Part shown: positions 24,415 to 32,381 of the stretch, in pieces
Layout of the letters: each line of letters opens with the position of its first letter
Position numbering within the stretch: position 1 is the first letter of the stretch
Source of the DNA: Candidatus Woesearchaeota archaeon
GTDB lineage: Archaea; Nanobdellota; Nanobdellia; Woesearchaeales; BM511
Direction: 5' to 3'
Assembly (NCBI GenBank): GCA_018221135.1
Contig: JAAOYB010000002.1
Coordinates: 1-42,041, forward strand
DNA length: 42,041 bases
Translations under genes and position numbers: made by a program
Notes under the pieces: generated by a model
The model's database searches: none
The model's input: the letters and a program-made list of their open reading frames with translations, nothing else
Told to the model about the DNA's origin: nothing

Positions 24415-25644
24415 ATGAATACATTTAAACAGCTTAATTTAAGCGAACAACTAACAATTGCGATTGATAGGTTGCACTTTACTGAGCCAACCCAGATCCA
24501 AAGAGAAACCATACCACTAATACTAGATGGTAAGGACGTAATCGGAGAATCAGCGACTGGAAGCGGTAAAACACTCGCGTTTGGCGCAGGGATAATCAAG
24601 AATTGCCATCCAAAAAAAGGAGTGCAAGCAATAGTCTTAGTGCCAACAAGAGAACTAGCAGAGCAAGTAAAAGATGAGATGATCAAGATATCCTATAATA
24701 AGCCACTAAGAATGCTAGCGGTTTACGGAGGAGTAAGTATTAACCCTCAAATCGAGCGGTTAAGAAGAACTGACGTCGTAATAGCGACTCCAGGGAGACT
24801 ACTTGATCACATGGATAGACGAACCATTAATATGTCTAACGTCAAAATCTTAGTCTTAGACGAAGCAGACAGAATGGTTGAGATGGGTTTCATCGACGAC
24901 GTAGAGAAAATAATTAGGGAATGCCCAAGGGACAGACAAACATTATTGTTCTCGGCTACTATGTATGGACCAGCGAAGAAAATCGCTATGAGACACATGA
25001 AAGACCCAGTGACGGTTCACGCTACTAAGATGGTTGATCCAACCAAGTTAAAACAAACTTATTATGATACGCCAGGAAACTTAAAAAACGATTTATTAGT
25101 GCACTTACTAAAAAAAGAAGAATCAGATTTAGTAATGGTTTTTTGTAATACTAGGCGAGCAACTGACATGGTAGTAAGAGCTCTTAAGACTAATAGTATT
25201 AGGAGCGCCGCGATACATGGCGGATTAGCTCAAGCAAAACGACTTAAAACTATTGAGTTGTTTCACAAAGGACAATTTAACGTACTTGTTTGTACAGACG
25301 TCGCTGCTCGTGGCTTGCACATCGAGGGCGTAACTCACATCTACAACTACGATATTCCTAGTGAGCCAGGTGATTACGTTCACAGAATCGGTCGTACAGC
25401 TAGAGCTGGAAAAGAAGGCGTAGTAATTAACATCCTTGCTAACAGGGACCACGACAGCTTCTCAAGACTTATAACTGTTCACAGAGAATTCGTAATCGAA
25501 AAAGTTGAGAGGCCTTACCTAAAAGCAAGTGTTAAAAATAGCAACGAGGATAGTTCTCCTAAGAAAACTGGTAGTTACCACCAAAATAGGAATAGGAAGC
25601 CTCGCAGAAGACATAACAATCATCAGTACAGGAGATCTTACTAG
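24415..25644 (+). CDS. DEAD-box RNA helicase
   Basis: 409 residues with all core motifs in order: the Q motif (FTEPTQIQRETIP), I ATGSGKT, Ia PTRELAEQV, Ib ATPGRLLDH, II VLDEADRM, III SATM, IV-like VMVFCNTRRA, V TDVAARGLHIEGV and VI HRIGRTARAG. The tail after residue 370 is basic and Asn/Arg-rich (NRNRKPRRRHNNHQYRRSY), suited to RNA binding. It unwinds RNA in ribosome assembly, decay or cold adaptation. It has an AGAGGTAAT Shine-Dalgarno sequence and a long leader. A 53-codon zinc-ribbon gene follows after 8 nt. Confidence 0.95.
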   Translation: MNTFKQLNLSEQLTIAIDRLHFTEPTQIQRETIPLILDGKDVIGESATGSGKTLAFGAGIIKNCHPKKGVQAIVLVPTRELAEQVKDEMIKISYNKPLRMLAVYGGVSINPQIERLRRTDVVIATPGRLLDHMDRRTINMSNVKILVLDEADRMVEMGFIDDVEKIIRECPRDRQTLLFSATMYGPAKKIAMRHMKDPVTVHATKMVDPTKLKQTYYDTPGNLKNDLLVHLLKKEESDLVMVFCNTRRATDMVVRALKTNSIRSAAIHGGLAQAKRLKTIELFHKGQFNVLVCTDVAARGLHIEGVTHIYNYDIPSEPGDYVHRIGRTARAGKEGVVINILANRDHDSFSRLITVHREFVIEKVERPYLKASVKNSNEDSSPKKTGSYHQNRNRKPRRRHNNHQYRRSY

Positions 25645-25652
25645 ATAAAAAA

Positions 25653-25814
25653 ATGGTTGATTACAAATTAGTAAAGTATTGTAGGACGTGCAAGACGAGG
25701 TTTGTTGTGCCAAAATCTGAGGCAAAAAAGAATTATTGTGACGCGTGCCAAAAAAGGTTCGAAGAAAAAATCAAGAAAAACAACGAAGAAGCACCAAAAA
25801 TAATTTCTGAATGA
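25653..25814 (+). CDS. Tiny zinc-ribbon protein, 53 residues
   Basis: The frame opens with ATG and encodes MVDYKLVKYCRTCKTRFVVP, then CDAC about 19 residues after the first pair, giving CxxC-x15-CxxC. A lysine/glutamate-rich tail (KKNNEEAPKIISE) follows. It is a typical RNA- or protein-binding zinc ribbon. It begins 8 nt after the DEAD-box stop and ends in a perfect hairpin, so it is the last gene of that operon. The helicase link suggests an RNA-related role, which is inference. Confidence 0.75.
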   Translation: MVDYKLVKYCRTCKTRFVVPKSEAKKNYCDACQKRFEEKIKKNNEEAPKIISE

Positions 25815-25834
25815 ATAAAATTTTTTTATTCATT
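25810..25834. terminator. Bidirectional hairpin terminator
   Basis: AATGAATAAAA (25810-25820) and TTTTATTCATT (25824-25834) form a perfect 11-bp stem with a 3-nt loop. It overlaps the zinc-ribbon stop and abuts the end of the convergent gene at 25835. A/T-rich arms give T-runs on both strands. Confidence 0.7.
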
Positions 25835-26470
25835 TCATTTCTTTTTTTCTAACAAAGTTTTTGCTAGTAACCCCGAGATTTGTGCTAGTCCATTAAATGC
25901 GTGCAAGGAGACAAAAAACATTAGTACTCCTACGACGCCCCAAAGAAACGCGCTAAAATAACTGGTTATAAAACAAATATTGCCTACTACGCAAAACGTT
26001 GCTTTTAGTATTCCTATCTCAGTAATATAGTATAAGATTGGCGTTGCGACCAAGCTTAGACTAACAGAGAGCATGGTGACAAAAACGACAAAGTTGATTA
26101 TTCCTAATGGGAACTTAATAAAAAGGTAAGCTAAACTCCTCCACGTATACGAATCGCTAAGATATGCTTGGACTGTTTTCCATATCCCTTTTTGTTGTTT
26201 TATCTTAATCGGTGGAGAGATCTTGATGCCTAGCATAGCCGTTGTTAGTTCTCGCTCAAAAATCCCAAGCACCCTCCATAACAAGAGCGTACCAAACAAT
26301 AATGGGATGCCTAATAAAGTAATTAGTAATCCGAGTCCGAGAGATAACGCTGTTACGAGAAAAACAAAATAAAAAATTCCTATAGGAAAAGAGAGTAACA
26401 AATAAAACGTGCTAAGATAAGTCTGAGATTGCCAAACCACCTTAAAAAAATCAAGTGACGCCTTTCTCAT
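25835..26470 (-). CDS. Sensor-domain membrane protein
   Basis: 211 residues, four or five helices in two similar halves: FYLLLSFPIGIFYFVFLVTALSLG...LGIPLL and LFIKFPLGIINFVVFVTMLSVSLSLVATP. This internal duplication and the (L/K)FPxGIxxFVxxVT motif match the 'putative sensor' domain (PF13796). That domain is often fused to histidine kinases, but here it stands alone, with charged ends. The ligand is unknown. The ATG at 26470 follows a TATATATAAAT box on the minus strand (about 26490-26502). It is monocistronic. Confidence 0.78.
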   Translation of the reverse strand: MRKASLDFFKVVWQSQTYLSTFYLLLSFPIGIFYFVFLVTALSLGLGLLITLLGIPLLFGTLLLWRVLGIFERELTTAMLGIKISPPIKIKQQKGIWKTVQAYLSDSYTWRSLAYLFIKFPLGIINFVVFVTMLSVSLSLVATPILYYITEIGILKATFCVVGNICFITSYFSAFLWGVVGVLMFFVSLHAFNGLAQISGLLAKTLLEKKK

Positions 26471-26545
26471 ACCAATATTAAAGTTGATATGTATATATAA
26501 ATTTATAGATATGTTTATAATTTAACTTATTTCTTTGATTAAGTT

Positions 26546-26749
26546 ATGAAACACATAGGTTGGTGTTTGGATAAAATACAAATCGTGCTTTCTAAGCTTC
26601 CTAAAACTATTGATTCTCCAAAAGAGAAGGATAAAGCCACCCAAATCTTAGATGAAGTAGAAGAATACGCCAATACTTTAGAACACTTTTTTACTCATCC
26701 TAAACTTCGTCATCACCTAAAAATCAGGGCGATCTTTGCAGATTCATAA
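26546..26749 (+). CDS. Small helical protein, unknown
   Basis: 67 residues, soluble, mostly helical (DKATQILDEVEEYANTLEHFF) with His/Lys-rich stretches (HPKLRHHLKIR). I see no motif. The ATG at 26546 follows a TTTATAATTT box (26513-26522). It is likely real, because of the box and spacing, and it precedes the GH15-like gene. Confidence 0.45.
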   Translation: MKHIGWCLDKIQIVLSKLPKTIDSPKEKDKATQILDEVEEYANTLEHFFTHPKLRHHLKIRAIFADS

Positions 26750-26783
26750 ATTTATTAAATAAAGGAATTCATAATTTTTTATT

Positions 26784-27878
26784 ATGAACAAAAAAGTAAA
26801 GGAGTTAATAGAGACTAGCAAACAAGTCATAAGAGATTGTTCTTTGCCTAACGGCGCATTAGTAGCCAGTAATAGTTCAAAGAAATATTTTCCGCGAGAA
26901 GCAAAGAATTATCGTTTTGTCTGGCCAAGAGACGCGATGTACACGTGCATCGCCGCAAATATCTTAGGAATAGAAGTTCACAAAAAATACTTTGACTGGT
27001 TGCTAAAAGCCGAAGGGTTTTCAAAAACTGGTTTGTTCTACGAGAATTACTATGTGAACGGGAAAAAACTAAGAAAACACTTCCAACCAGACCAAACAGG
27101 AAGCGTCCTAATAACACTACACGATTATTATAAGGATAAAAAAATCCCAAAAAAACACGAGAAACTACTTATTAAAGCAGCTAATGGCATTTGTGGCGTG
27201 TGGAGCAAAGACCATTTTAATGTATTAACTCAGGATTTATGGGAAGAAAGATACTGCTTTGCAGACCTCAAAGAAAACTTTAGTTACTCAACAGCTATTT
27301 GTTCTAAAGGCTTAATGCTGGCGAACGAATTAATGCCTAATAAGAAATGGGAAAAAGTCAGTGGTGAGATGAGACTTGCTTTGCTAAAGAACAAAGGCGC
27401 ATTTACTAGGAGTTTTGGTGGATACGTTGATAGCAGAGAAGACGCTTCTCTTCTTGGCTTGGTTTGGCCAGCAGAAATGGTTAAGCCAAGTGATAAAAGA
27501 ATTAAGAAAACAGTTGAGTTAATCAAGGAAAAAATAGTAGAAAATAATGGTGTTTACAGATACTTAGGAGATGAGTACGACGGGTGGATGTATATCGGCG
27601 GAGACAAAAAAGAGATTGAGGCGATGCAAAAAGGGCTTCATAGAAAAAAAGGGGCGGGTTACTGGCCTCTACTAACTTTCTGGATGAGTATATACTACTT
27701 AGAAGCCGGCAACAAAACAAAAGCATTAAATTATTATAACAAAGTCTTAAAAGACATAAAGAATAGTAAGTTTATTCCTGAGCAAGTCTTCAACAACAAA
27801 ACACAAATCTCAGTAAGCCCACTATGCTGGTCGCACTCAATGTTTGTAATCGCAAGTAAAAAACTAGGAAGACTCTAA
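26784..27878 (+). CDS. GH15-like glucoamylase-type glycosidase
   Basis: 364 residues, cytoplasmic, with no signal and no starch-binding domain. It is an (alpha/alpha)6 barrel. FVWPRDAMYTCIA lies near residues 48-60, the general acid in LTQDLWEERYCF (Glu near 156), and the catalytic base Glu in FIPEQVFNNKT near 330. The length is close to the catalytic domain alone. It would release glucose from alpha-glucans or oligosaccharides inside the cell. The start is the ATG at 26784, with a TTTATTAAATAAAG stretch at 26751-26764. With the glycosidase at 18870, it suggests use of a stored alpha-glucan. Confidence 0.85.
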   Translation: MNKKVKELIETSKQVIRDCSLPNGALVASNSSKKYFPREAKNYRFVWPRDAMYTCIAANILGIEVHKKYFDWLLKAEGFSKTGLFYENYYVNGKKLRKHFQPDQTGSVLITLHDYYKDKKIPKKHEKLLIKAANGICGVWSKDHFNVLTQDLWEERYCFADLKENFSYSTAICSKGLMLANELMPNKKWEKVSGEMRLALLKNKGAFTRSFGGYVDSREDASLLGLVWPAEMVKPSDKRIKKTVELIKEKIVENNGVYRYLGDEYDGWMYIGGDKKEIEAMQKGLHRKKGAGYWPLLTFWMSIYYLEAGNKTKALNYYNKVLKDIKNSKFIPEQVFNNKTQISVSPLCWSHSMFVIASKKLGRL

Positions 27879-28011
27879 ACTCTTTCATTAATTTTTTTTA
27901 TATGATGTGTGTACGCGTAAAGTTTATAAGTTCATAAAATCTATGATAACCATCACCAAAAAAGAACACGAACCCTGCCACAAAAAAACAGGCATCGAAG
28001 TAAAAGGATAA

Positions 28012-28106
28012 AATAAGGATTAAGATTTATCACGCTATAAACTTTTTATTGAACTCTTAGTTATTACCATTAAAAACACTACTTTATTAAAGAATTAATC
28101 CTTATT
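28012..28106. repeat. 12-bp inverted repeat around a promoter
   Basis: AATAAGGATTAA at 28012-28023 and its exact reverse complement TTAATCCTTATT at 28095-28106 are 71 nt apart. They bracket the TTTATTAA box near 28083-28090 that serves the small zinc-finger gene at 28117. It may be an operator pair or chance A/T-rich complementarity. The 28-kb gap (27879-28116) otherwise shows only short frames. Confidence 0.4.
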
Positions 28107-28116
28107 AATAACACTA

Positions 28117-28284
28117 ATGGTTTCAGAAAAAAGTAAAGATGGGAAAACTTACTATCTCTGTGATATATGTAAATTAGTATATGAATCAAAAGAATTAGCT
28201 TTGCAATGCGAAGAATGGTGCAAAAATCATCCGGGAACCTGCAACCCCGAAGTCGCAAAGTACGCGCTAAACACAGAATTATAG
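28117..28284 (+). CDS. Tiny zinc-finger protein, 55 residues
   Basis: The frame encodes a C2-type knuckle, KTYYLCDICKLVYESKELA, then LQCEEWCKNHPGTC. This gives five Cys and one His, arranged like small archaeal zinc-finger proteins. A zinc site with CxxC and CxxxC...H is plausible. It starts at ATG 28117, about 30 nt after a TATA-like box, and ends 3 nt before the CPBP protease gene, so they are an operon. Confidence 0.7.
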   Translation: MVSEKSKDGKTYYLCDICKLVYESKELALQCEEWCKNHPGTCNPEVAKYALNTEL

Positions 28285-28287
28285 AGA

Positions 28288-28962
28288 ATGAGTAACACAA
28301 AATTTATTTTGTCATCATCAGTGATGATGGTATTAGCGATGTTCTTTTTTGATCAAGTCTTATCAATTCCCTACGCGTATAAAACCCTCTTAAAAATCGT
28401 TGTGTTTATTAGCTTGCCCATAACTTATTCTAAGTACTTCGCTAAGAAACCCATAAAGTACTTGCCGTCGCTTAAGAATTTTGGTGTTTACGACTTAAAA
28501 AAAGTGGTGGGTCTTGGAGTCTTTACTTTTAGCGTGGTGCTAGGCGCATATTTTATACTAAGACAATTCATCGACTTAGCCAACATCGCAGCCGAGCTAT
28601 CAAAGATAGGGGTGACGCCGATTAATTTTGTGTTCATCGCGGCTTACGTCACCTTTTTTAATTCGTTCATCGAAGAATTCTTTTTTCGAGGTTACGTATT
28701 CCTAAACTTACTAGAAGAAAAAAAGAGGTACGAAGCGTATCTAACATCCTCTTTATTATTTGCTTTGTACCACATCGGAATATTTTATACATGGTTCTCA
28801 CACGCCATAACCTTAGTAGCGTTACTAGGCTTGTTTTTTGGAGGCATAATCTTTAACTGGTTAAACCACAAATCAAAAAACATAACGAACTCCTGGCTCG
28901 TCCACGTAGCAGCAGACGCCTCAGTCATCATCGTAGGACTCATAGTCTTCGGCTTCATCTAA
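28288..28962 (+). CDS. CPBP-family intramembrane metalloprotease
   Basis: 224 residues, about seven or eight helices. The CPBP (Abi/CAAX) motifs are FIEEFFFRGYVF with the EExxxR pattern, LLFALYHIGIF with the second-motif His, and SWLVHVAADASV with the third. These groups form the catalytic site of Rce1-type proteases, which cut prenylated or other membrane peptides. Here the fourth-motif Asn is replaced by Asp (HVAAD). The substrate is unknown. A 55-residue zinc-finger gene precedes it in the operon. Confidence 0.85.
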   Translation: MSNTKFILSSSVMMVLAMFFFDQVLSIPYAYKTLLKIVVFISLPITYSKYFAKKPIKYLPSLKNFGVYDLKKVVGLGVFTFSVVLGAYFILRQFIDLANIAAELSKIGVTPINFVFIAAYVTFFNSFIEEFFFRGYVFLNLLEEKKRYEAYLTSSLLFALYHIGIFYTWFSHAITLVALLGLFFGGIIFNWLNHKSKNITNSWLVHVAADASVIIVGLIVFGFI

Positions 28963-29012
28963 AGTTTTAATTAAACACTCATATTATATATTAATAGCTA
29001 TCATGGCGTGTT

Positions 29013-29249
29013 ATGAAATCTATGACTTGTAAACAACTAGGCGGAGCCTGCGACAAGGTTTTCTCAGCTGAGACCTTCGAAGAAATCGCAGAACTCAGTA
29101 AAAACCACGGCACAGAAATGTTTGAGAAAAAAGACGCTGACCACTTAGAAGCAATGAGTAAGATGCGAGAATTAATGAAAGACTCCGAAGCCATGGCTGA
29201 ATGGTTCGAATCTAAGAAAAAAGAATTCGAAGCACAACCAGAAGACTAA
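29013..29249 (+). CDS. DUF1059 small protein
   Basis: 78 residues. It opens MKSMTCKQLGGACDKVFSAE and continues TFEEIAELSKNHGTEMFEK, a full match to the DUF1059 pattern as I know it. Two conserved Cys, C6 and C13, may bind a metal. The function is not established. The ATG lies about 30 nt after an ATATTATATATTA promoter. Confidence 0.85.
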   Translation: MKSMTCKQLGGACDKVFSAETFEEIAELSKNHGTEMFEKKDADHLEAMSKMRELMKDSEAMAEWFESKKKEFEAQPED

Positions 29250-29260
29250 AAACGCATATC

Positions 29261-29650
29261 CTATTTAATTTTTAGTGCTTTCATTATCTTGTTAAGCTTC
29301 TCGTTGATTATGTCCAAATCGTTCTCGGAGACTTTGTTAAATGATTTGTTAGAACTCGGTTTGTCTTGTTTTGAAAAACAATCCTTGCAAAAAACTGGTT
29401 TGTTCGAAGTAGGCTTGAAAGGAACCTCGCACTTATCTCCGCAACTAGCACAAGTAACTTGTGTTAATTCAAAGTCGCGGCTGCTCCTGCTTCTTGGAGG
29501 CTTCCAATCAGAATGCTCCTCTTTTCTTCCTCGCGTCTTACCCTCAAAGAAACTATTACTCTTAAAACCTCTTTTAGGAGAACTACTCCTAGAGCTACTG
29601 CCTTTAAAAGACTTGCTCTTCTTCTCTCTTGGACCATCGAATCTCGCCAT
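29261..29650 (-). CDS. CxxC-x17-CxxC zinc-ribbon protein with basic N terminus
   Basis: 129 residues. A Ser/Arg/Lys-rich, probably disordered N-terminal region (about 1-60) leads to the zinc ribbon VTCASCGDKCEVPFKPTSNK...VFCKDCF (CxxC-x17-CxxC family), then a helix rich in Lys at the end. The basic arm suggests nucleic-acid binding. The ATG at 29650 follows a TTATAAACC box on the minus strand (29671-29680). It is convergent with the DUF1059 gene, 11 nt apart. Confidence 0.78.
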   Translation of the reverse strand: MARFDGPREKKSKSFKGSSSRSSSPKRGFKSNSFFEGKTRGRKEEHSDWKPPRSRSSRDFELTQVTCASCGDKCEVPFKPTSNKPVFCKDCFSKQDKPSSNKSFNKVSENDLDIINEKLNKIMKALKIK

Positions 29651-29724
29651 TTAACACATAAGAAATCAAGGTTGGTTTATAAGGTTATGTAAAAAAAAAA
29701 ATCAAAAACTGTGTTTCAAACCAC

Positions 29725-29769
29725 GTAACCCCCATGATTACACGACCGAACGAAACAAAGTGAGTGAGG
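29725..29769 (+). repeat. Degenerate intergenic repeat, copy A
   Basis: Shares the layout GTAA...TGATTAC.CG...CGAC..ACAAAGTGAG with copy B at 30505-30548. Both copies lie between genes and flank the pair of genes at 29841-30369. Similarity is partial and judged by eye. Nearby, GGAC...GTCC (29768-29784) can form a short stem. It could be a decayed mobile-element end or an intergenic RNA. Confidence 0.35.
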
Positions 29770-29840
29770 ACAAAGGCGAAGTCCGAAGAGTTGTGAATTG
29801 AGGCGAAAACCTTTTATACATATAACATCGTTTTAGAAGT

Positions 29841-30122
29841 ATGAAAAGAACACTTATCCTGTTATGTATCATCTCAATATCCTCTTTAATCGGATGTCAG
29901 AGTATTAACCAAGACAGCAACACTCAAGAAGTAGATAATTCTATGAAGTGCAAGCCATTATGGGAAATAAAAGGAGGACCTGAACTAACCGCGCACCAAA
30001 ATTATGTATGGGAATGCACAAAACAAACCAATAAAGAAGATTGCGAATCCATAGACATATACAGGTCTGCTACTGATGACTTCGTACAAGGAGACGGGAA
30101 TCCAGATTGCGAGTGGAGTTAG
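29841..30122 (+). CDS. Small cysteine-rich lipoprotein
   Basis: 93 residues. The signal MKRTLILLCIISISSLIGC ends in a lipobox Cys at residue 19. The mature part is short and acidic with four more Cys (MKCKPLWE, WECTK, DCES, DCEWS), which suggests two disulfides. There is no recognised domain. A TTTTATACATATAAC box (29811-29825) supports the ATG at 29841. It is near the start of the accessory zone and not part of an operon. Confidence 0.6.
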   Translation: MKRTLILLCIISISSLIGCQSINQDSNTQEVDNSMKCKPLWEIKGGPELTAHQNYVWECTKQTNKEDCESIDIYRSATDDFVQGDGNPDCEWS

Positions 30123-30153
30123 CTATCATGACAAATTAGTATTAGTGAACAAA

Positions 30154-30369
30154 TCATCCCATACTTCCCTTTCTCATGATATAGAAATCACACGCGTGAC
30201 ATTTTCCCATTTTTGTTTTCGCATCACCTTGTTGAACGCCACCACATAATGTTCCTGTAGATACCCAACAACTCTTGCCTTTGTTTTTAACAAATGCAGG
30301 GCATGATTCTTTCCTATCTTGCGGGCAATTCTTAAAATTCCAGCAATCTATATTAATATCTCTTTCCAT
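30154..30369 (-). CDS. Two-CW domain Cys-rich protein
   Basis: 71 residues from the ATG at 30369. The two CW motifs are visible: DCWNFKNCPQDRK and KSCWVSTGTLCGGVQQG, then GKCHACDFY, giving eight Cys. This is the two-CW family found beside redox and chemotaxis genes, probably metal- or Fe-S-binding. The start at 30369 has GAGGTG 9 nt upstream. Another ATG at 30408 is 29 nt after a TTTATAAAT box (30434-30441) and would add 13 residues, so either is possible. Confidence 0.72.
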   Translation of the reverse strand: MERDINIDCWNFKNCPQDRKESCPAFVKNKGKSCWVSTGTLCGGVQQGDAKTKMGKCHACDFYIMRKGSMG

Positions 30370-30504
30370 TGTATTATACACCTCATTAAGTAATAGGTTA
30401 TTATGCATATGGGCTCTATTCAAATATAGGATTTATAAATAAAACCCAAATATGTGTACAAAATATGTAAAACCAATAGAAAGTCTTATGTTTTATGAGT
30501 CATG

Positions 30505-30548
30505 TAATTCCTGATTACGCGCGCCGACCCCTACAAAGTGAGGTGAGC
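30505..30548 (+). repeat. Degenerate intergenic repeat, copy B
   Basis: Partner of copy A at 29725. The shared core is TGATTAC, CGAC and ACAAAGTGAG. It lies between the two-CW gene and the alpha/beta hydrolase gene. Confidence 0.35.
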
Positions 30549-30585
30549 ATAACGCAGTGAAGTGAAAGTGCAACGTCCCCTTGAG

Positions 30586-31383
30586 TTAATTCCGAGCCCC
30601 GTTAATGTATTCTATTATTTTATTTTTAAATATTGAAGAAGACCAAATATCATTATGTCCTTTTCCTTCAATGAGTACATATTCCTTGTTTTTATTTGGG
30701 ATTCCATCAAATAATCTTCGTGAAAATCTTTTTGGGATTATTTGGTCATTCTCTCCATGAAGGATGATTATATTACCATTGTAATCTTTTAGCCATTTAA
30801 TATTATCATATTTCTCTCTCAACATGATCGAAGCTGGATATATCCTATATATTGATTGTGCAACCTCATCTAATGTTGAGAATGGCGAAACAAGAATCAA
30901 AGAATTTACATTCCCAAGATAAGCGTGATAACTTGCAGCCCCTGTTCCGATACTATGACCATAAATTAATACATCATTATATGAATTTTTCTTAACATAA
31001 TCATGCATATTTTGAACATCTTTAAGTATAAGCTTTCTTGATGGTTTCTTATCATCATTTGAATAACCAGCATATTCTACAAAAATCAATGAGGAATTAG
31101 ATTGTTCAAAAGTAGGCCTAAAATAACTTCTATCACAAGCTGAACCTGCATTACCATGATAATATATAATCACTTTGTCTGCAGAACCATGTTTATAATA
31201 AAAACGGGTTCCGTTATGATTTTTCTTTTGATAATCCAAAAAACCACTGCATTTCTCAAAATCTTGGTTATTTGGGTAATAAATCATCGATTTTTGATTC
31301 AGAAAAAGAAATATGCCAAATAAAAAATATATTATTATTAAAGGTATCAAGAAGTTAATTATTAATGATCTGAATACCATCAT
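30586..31383 (-). CDS. Membrane-anchored alpha/beta hydrolase (ABHD13/17-like)
   Basis: 265 residues. One N-terminal helix (about 7-28), then a hydrolase fold: VIIYYHGNAGSACDR (oxyanion loop), the nucleophile elbow LIYGHSIGTGAASYHAY (Ser near 145), the Asp in IILHGENDQIIP and the His in IEGKGHNDIW. Relatives are depalmitoylase-like or carboxylesterases, and the substrate here is unknown. Base composition is more A/T-rich than in the first 29 kb, as in the other genes of the accessory zone. The TTTATATAATATT box (31401-31413) lies about 27 nt before the ATG at 31383. Confidence 0.82.
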   Translation of the reverse strand: MMVFRSLIINFLIPLIIIYFLFGIFLFLNQKSMIYYPNNQDFEKCSGFLDYQKKNHNGTRFYYKHGSADKVIIYYHGNAGSACDRSYFRPTFEQSNSSLIFVEYAGYSNDDKKPSRKLILKDVQNMHDYVKKNSYNDVLIYGHSIGTGAASYHAYLGNVNSLILVSPFSTLDEVAQSIYRIYPASIMLREKYDNIKWLKDYNGNIIILHGENDQIIPKRFSRRLFDGIPNKNKEYVLIEGKGHNDIWSSSIFKNKIIEYINGARN

Positions 31384-31578
31384 ATAAATACTGTTTAAGA
31401 AATATTATATAAATCTTCTTTTAGGGGCACGAATTTATTGAACTTAACATAGACGTTTTAGAACATTAATCGCTATTTCTTGTTGTTATGTAAGGCTCTG
31501 TATACAAATGGATTACAAAGTCCGAGACACCGCTTTATTTGCGCTTAAACAAGTGTTTTGTTAGGAGGCAAAAATAAG

Positions 31579-31959
31579 ATGAGTGTTTTTGAAAAAACAG
31601 CTGAAGTAATAAAAAAGGTAGTTGAAGAGACAGGGCTATCAGAAAATGACATTAGAATGGTAGTTTCTAGGGTTGTCCCAGGATTTCATAATCCTAGCAG
31701 AGAAAAAAAGGTTGAGTTAACAAAGACTGATGTAATGGTTTACGAGACTTTACTGAATAACGGTTTTAACCCTAACACTGTTTACCGCTGGTTCTTAGTA
31801 ACGAGTGCTCCAAAAGACGTTCAAAGAAAGATACGAAGCGGAGAGATAACAATAAGGCAAGCACTAAACATGCGAAACAAGCTCCGACAACAGTACGGCA
31901 CAGATGACGACGCGTTCATTGACGAAGTTATTTGGTACGTGGAGGAATACATACTATGA
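31579..31959 (+). CDS. ParB/KorB-like helix-turn-helix protein of an integrase module
   Basis: 126 residues from the ATG at 31579, which follows an AGGAGG Shine-Dalgarno sequence 10 nt upstream. The region NPNTVYRWFLVTSAPKDVQRKIRSGEITIRQALNM (about 76-110) resembles the ParB/KorB DNA-binding helices (target recognition, then the 'SGEI..RqAL' motif). The first 60 residues are not recognised. Its stop overlaps the integrase ATG (ATGA), so the pair is translated together, as expected for a recombination accessory factor or regulator. Function is inferred from context. Confidence 0.6.
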   Translation: MSVFEKTAEVIKKVVEETGLSENDIRMVVSRVVPGFHNPSREKKVELTKTDVMVYETLLNNGFNPNTVYRWFLVTSAPKDVQRKIRSGEITIRQALNMRNKLRQQYGTDDDAFIDEVIWYVEEYIL

Positions 31960-32381
31960 AACCTGACAAATCGTTCAAAAAGAAGAGGAAGCCAAACAAG
32001 GAGCGTTTACCTGGCGTTTTCTCAAAAGAACAACTAGTAACACTACTGCACAACACTAATGATTCTAGGATGGCAATGATAATCTTTGTCGGCGTATTCC
32101 AAGGCTTGAGAATAGGCGAGATACTAAGACTAAAATGGAAAGACGTGGACTTAGAATCAGGGATGATATGGGTAAGAGACGGGAAAAACGTTAAGCGACA
32201 CGAAACAGGATACGGCAAGGATAGATGCGTTCCTATAAACAAGAAATTCCGCGAGTTATGGATGAAATGGAAATACTACAACCAAGACGAAGAATTCATA
32301 GTTCCAAGCAGATTCAAACACAGAAAAAGACCCGAGACGAAACCCTCAAACAATAGTAGCATCAGCACTCTACCTAGCTAG
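31956..32381 (+). pseudogene. Truncated tyrosine recombinase (integrase)
   Basis: About 141 codons. The start of the catalytic domain is clear: VFSKEQLVTLL, IFVGVFQGLRIGEILRLKWKDVDLE with catalytic Arg I, then IWVRDGKNVKRH and CVPINKKFRELW with the beta-hairpin Lys. After FIVPSRFKHRKRP the frame stops matching, and from about 32335 the DNA is a fragment of a TFB gene read in another frame. The last 17 or so codons are therefore junk, ending at TAG. The HxxR box and nucleophile Tyr are lost, and there is no core-binding domain. It cannot be active alone. Confidence 0.8.

Noticed and set aside
27943-28011. A 22-codon frame starting ATG ATA ACC, after a TATA-like box
   Set aside because: Too short, no recognisable motif, and the box is only about 16 nt away, not the 30 nt usual here.
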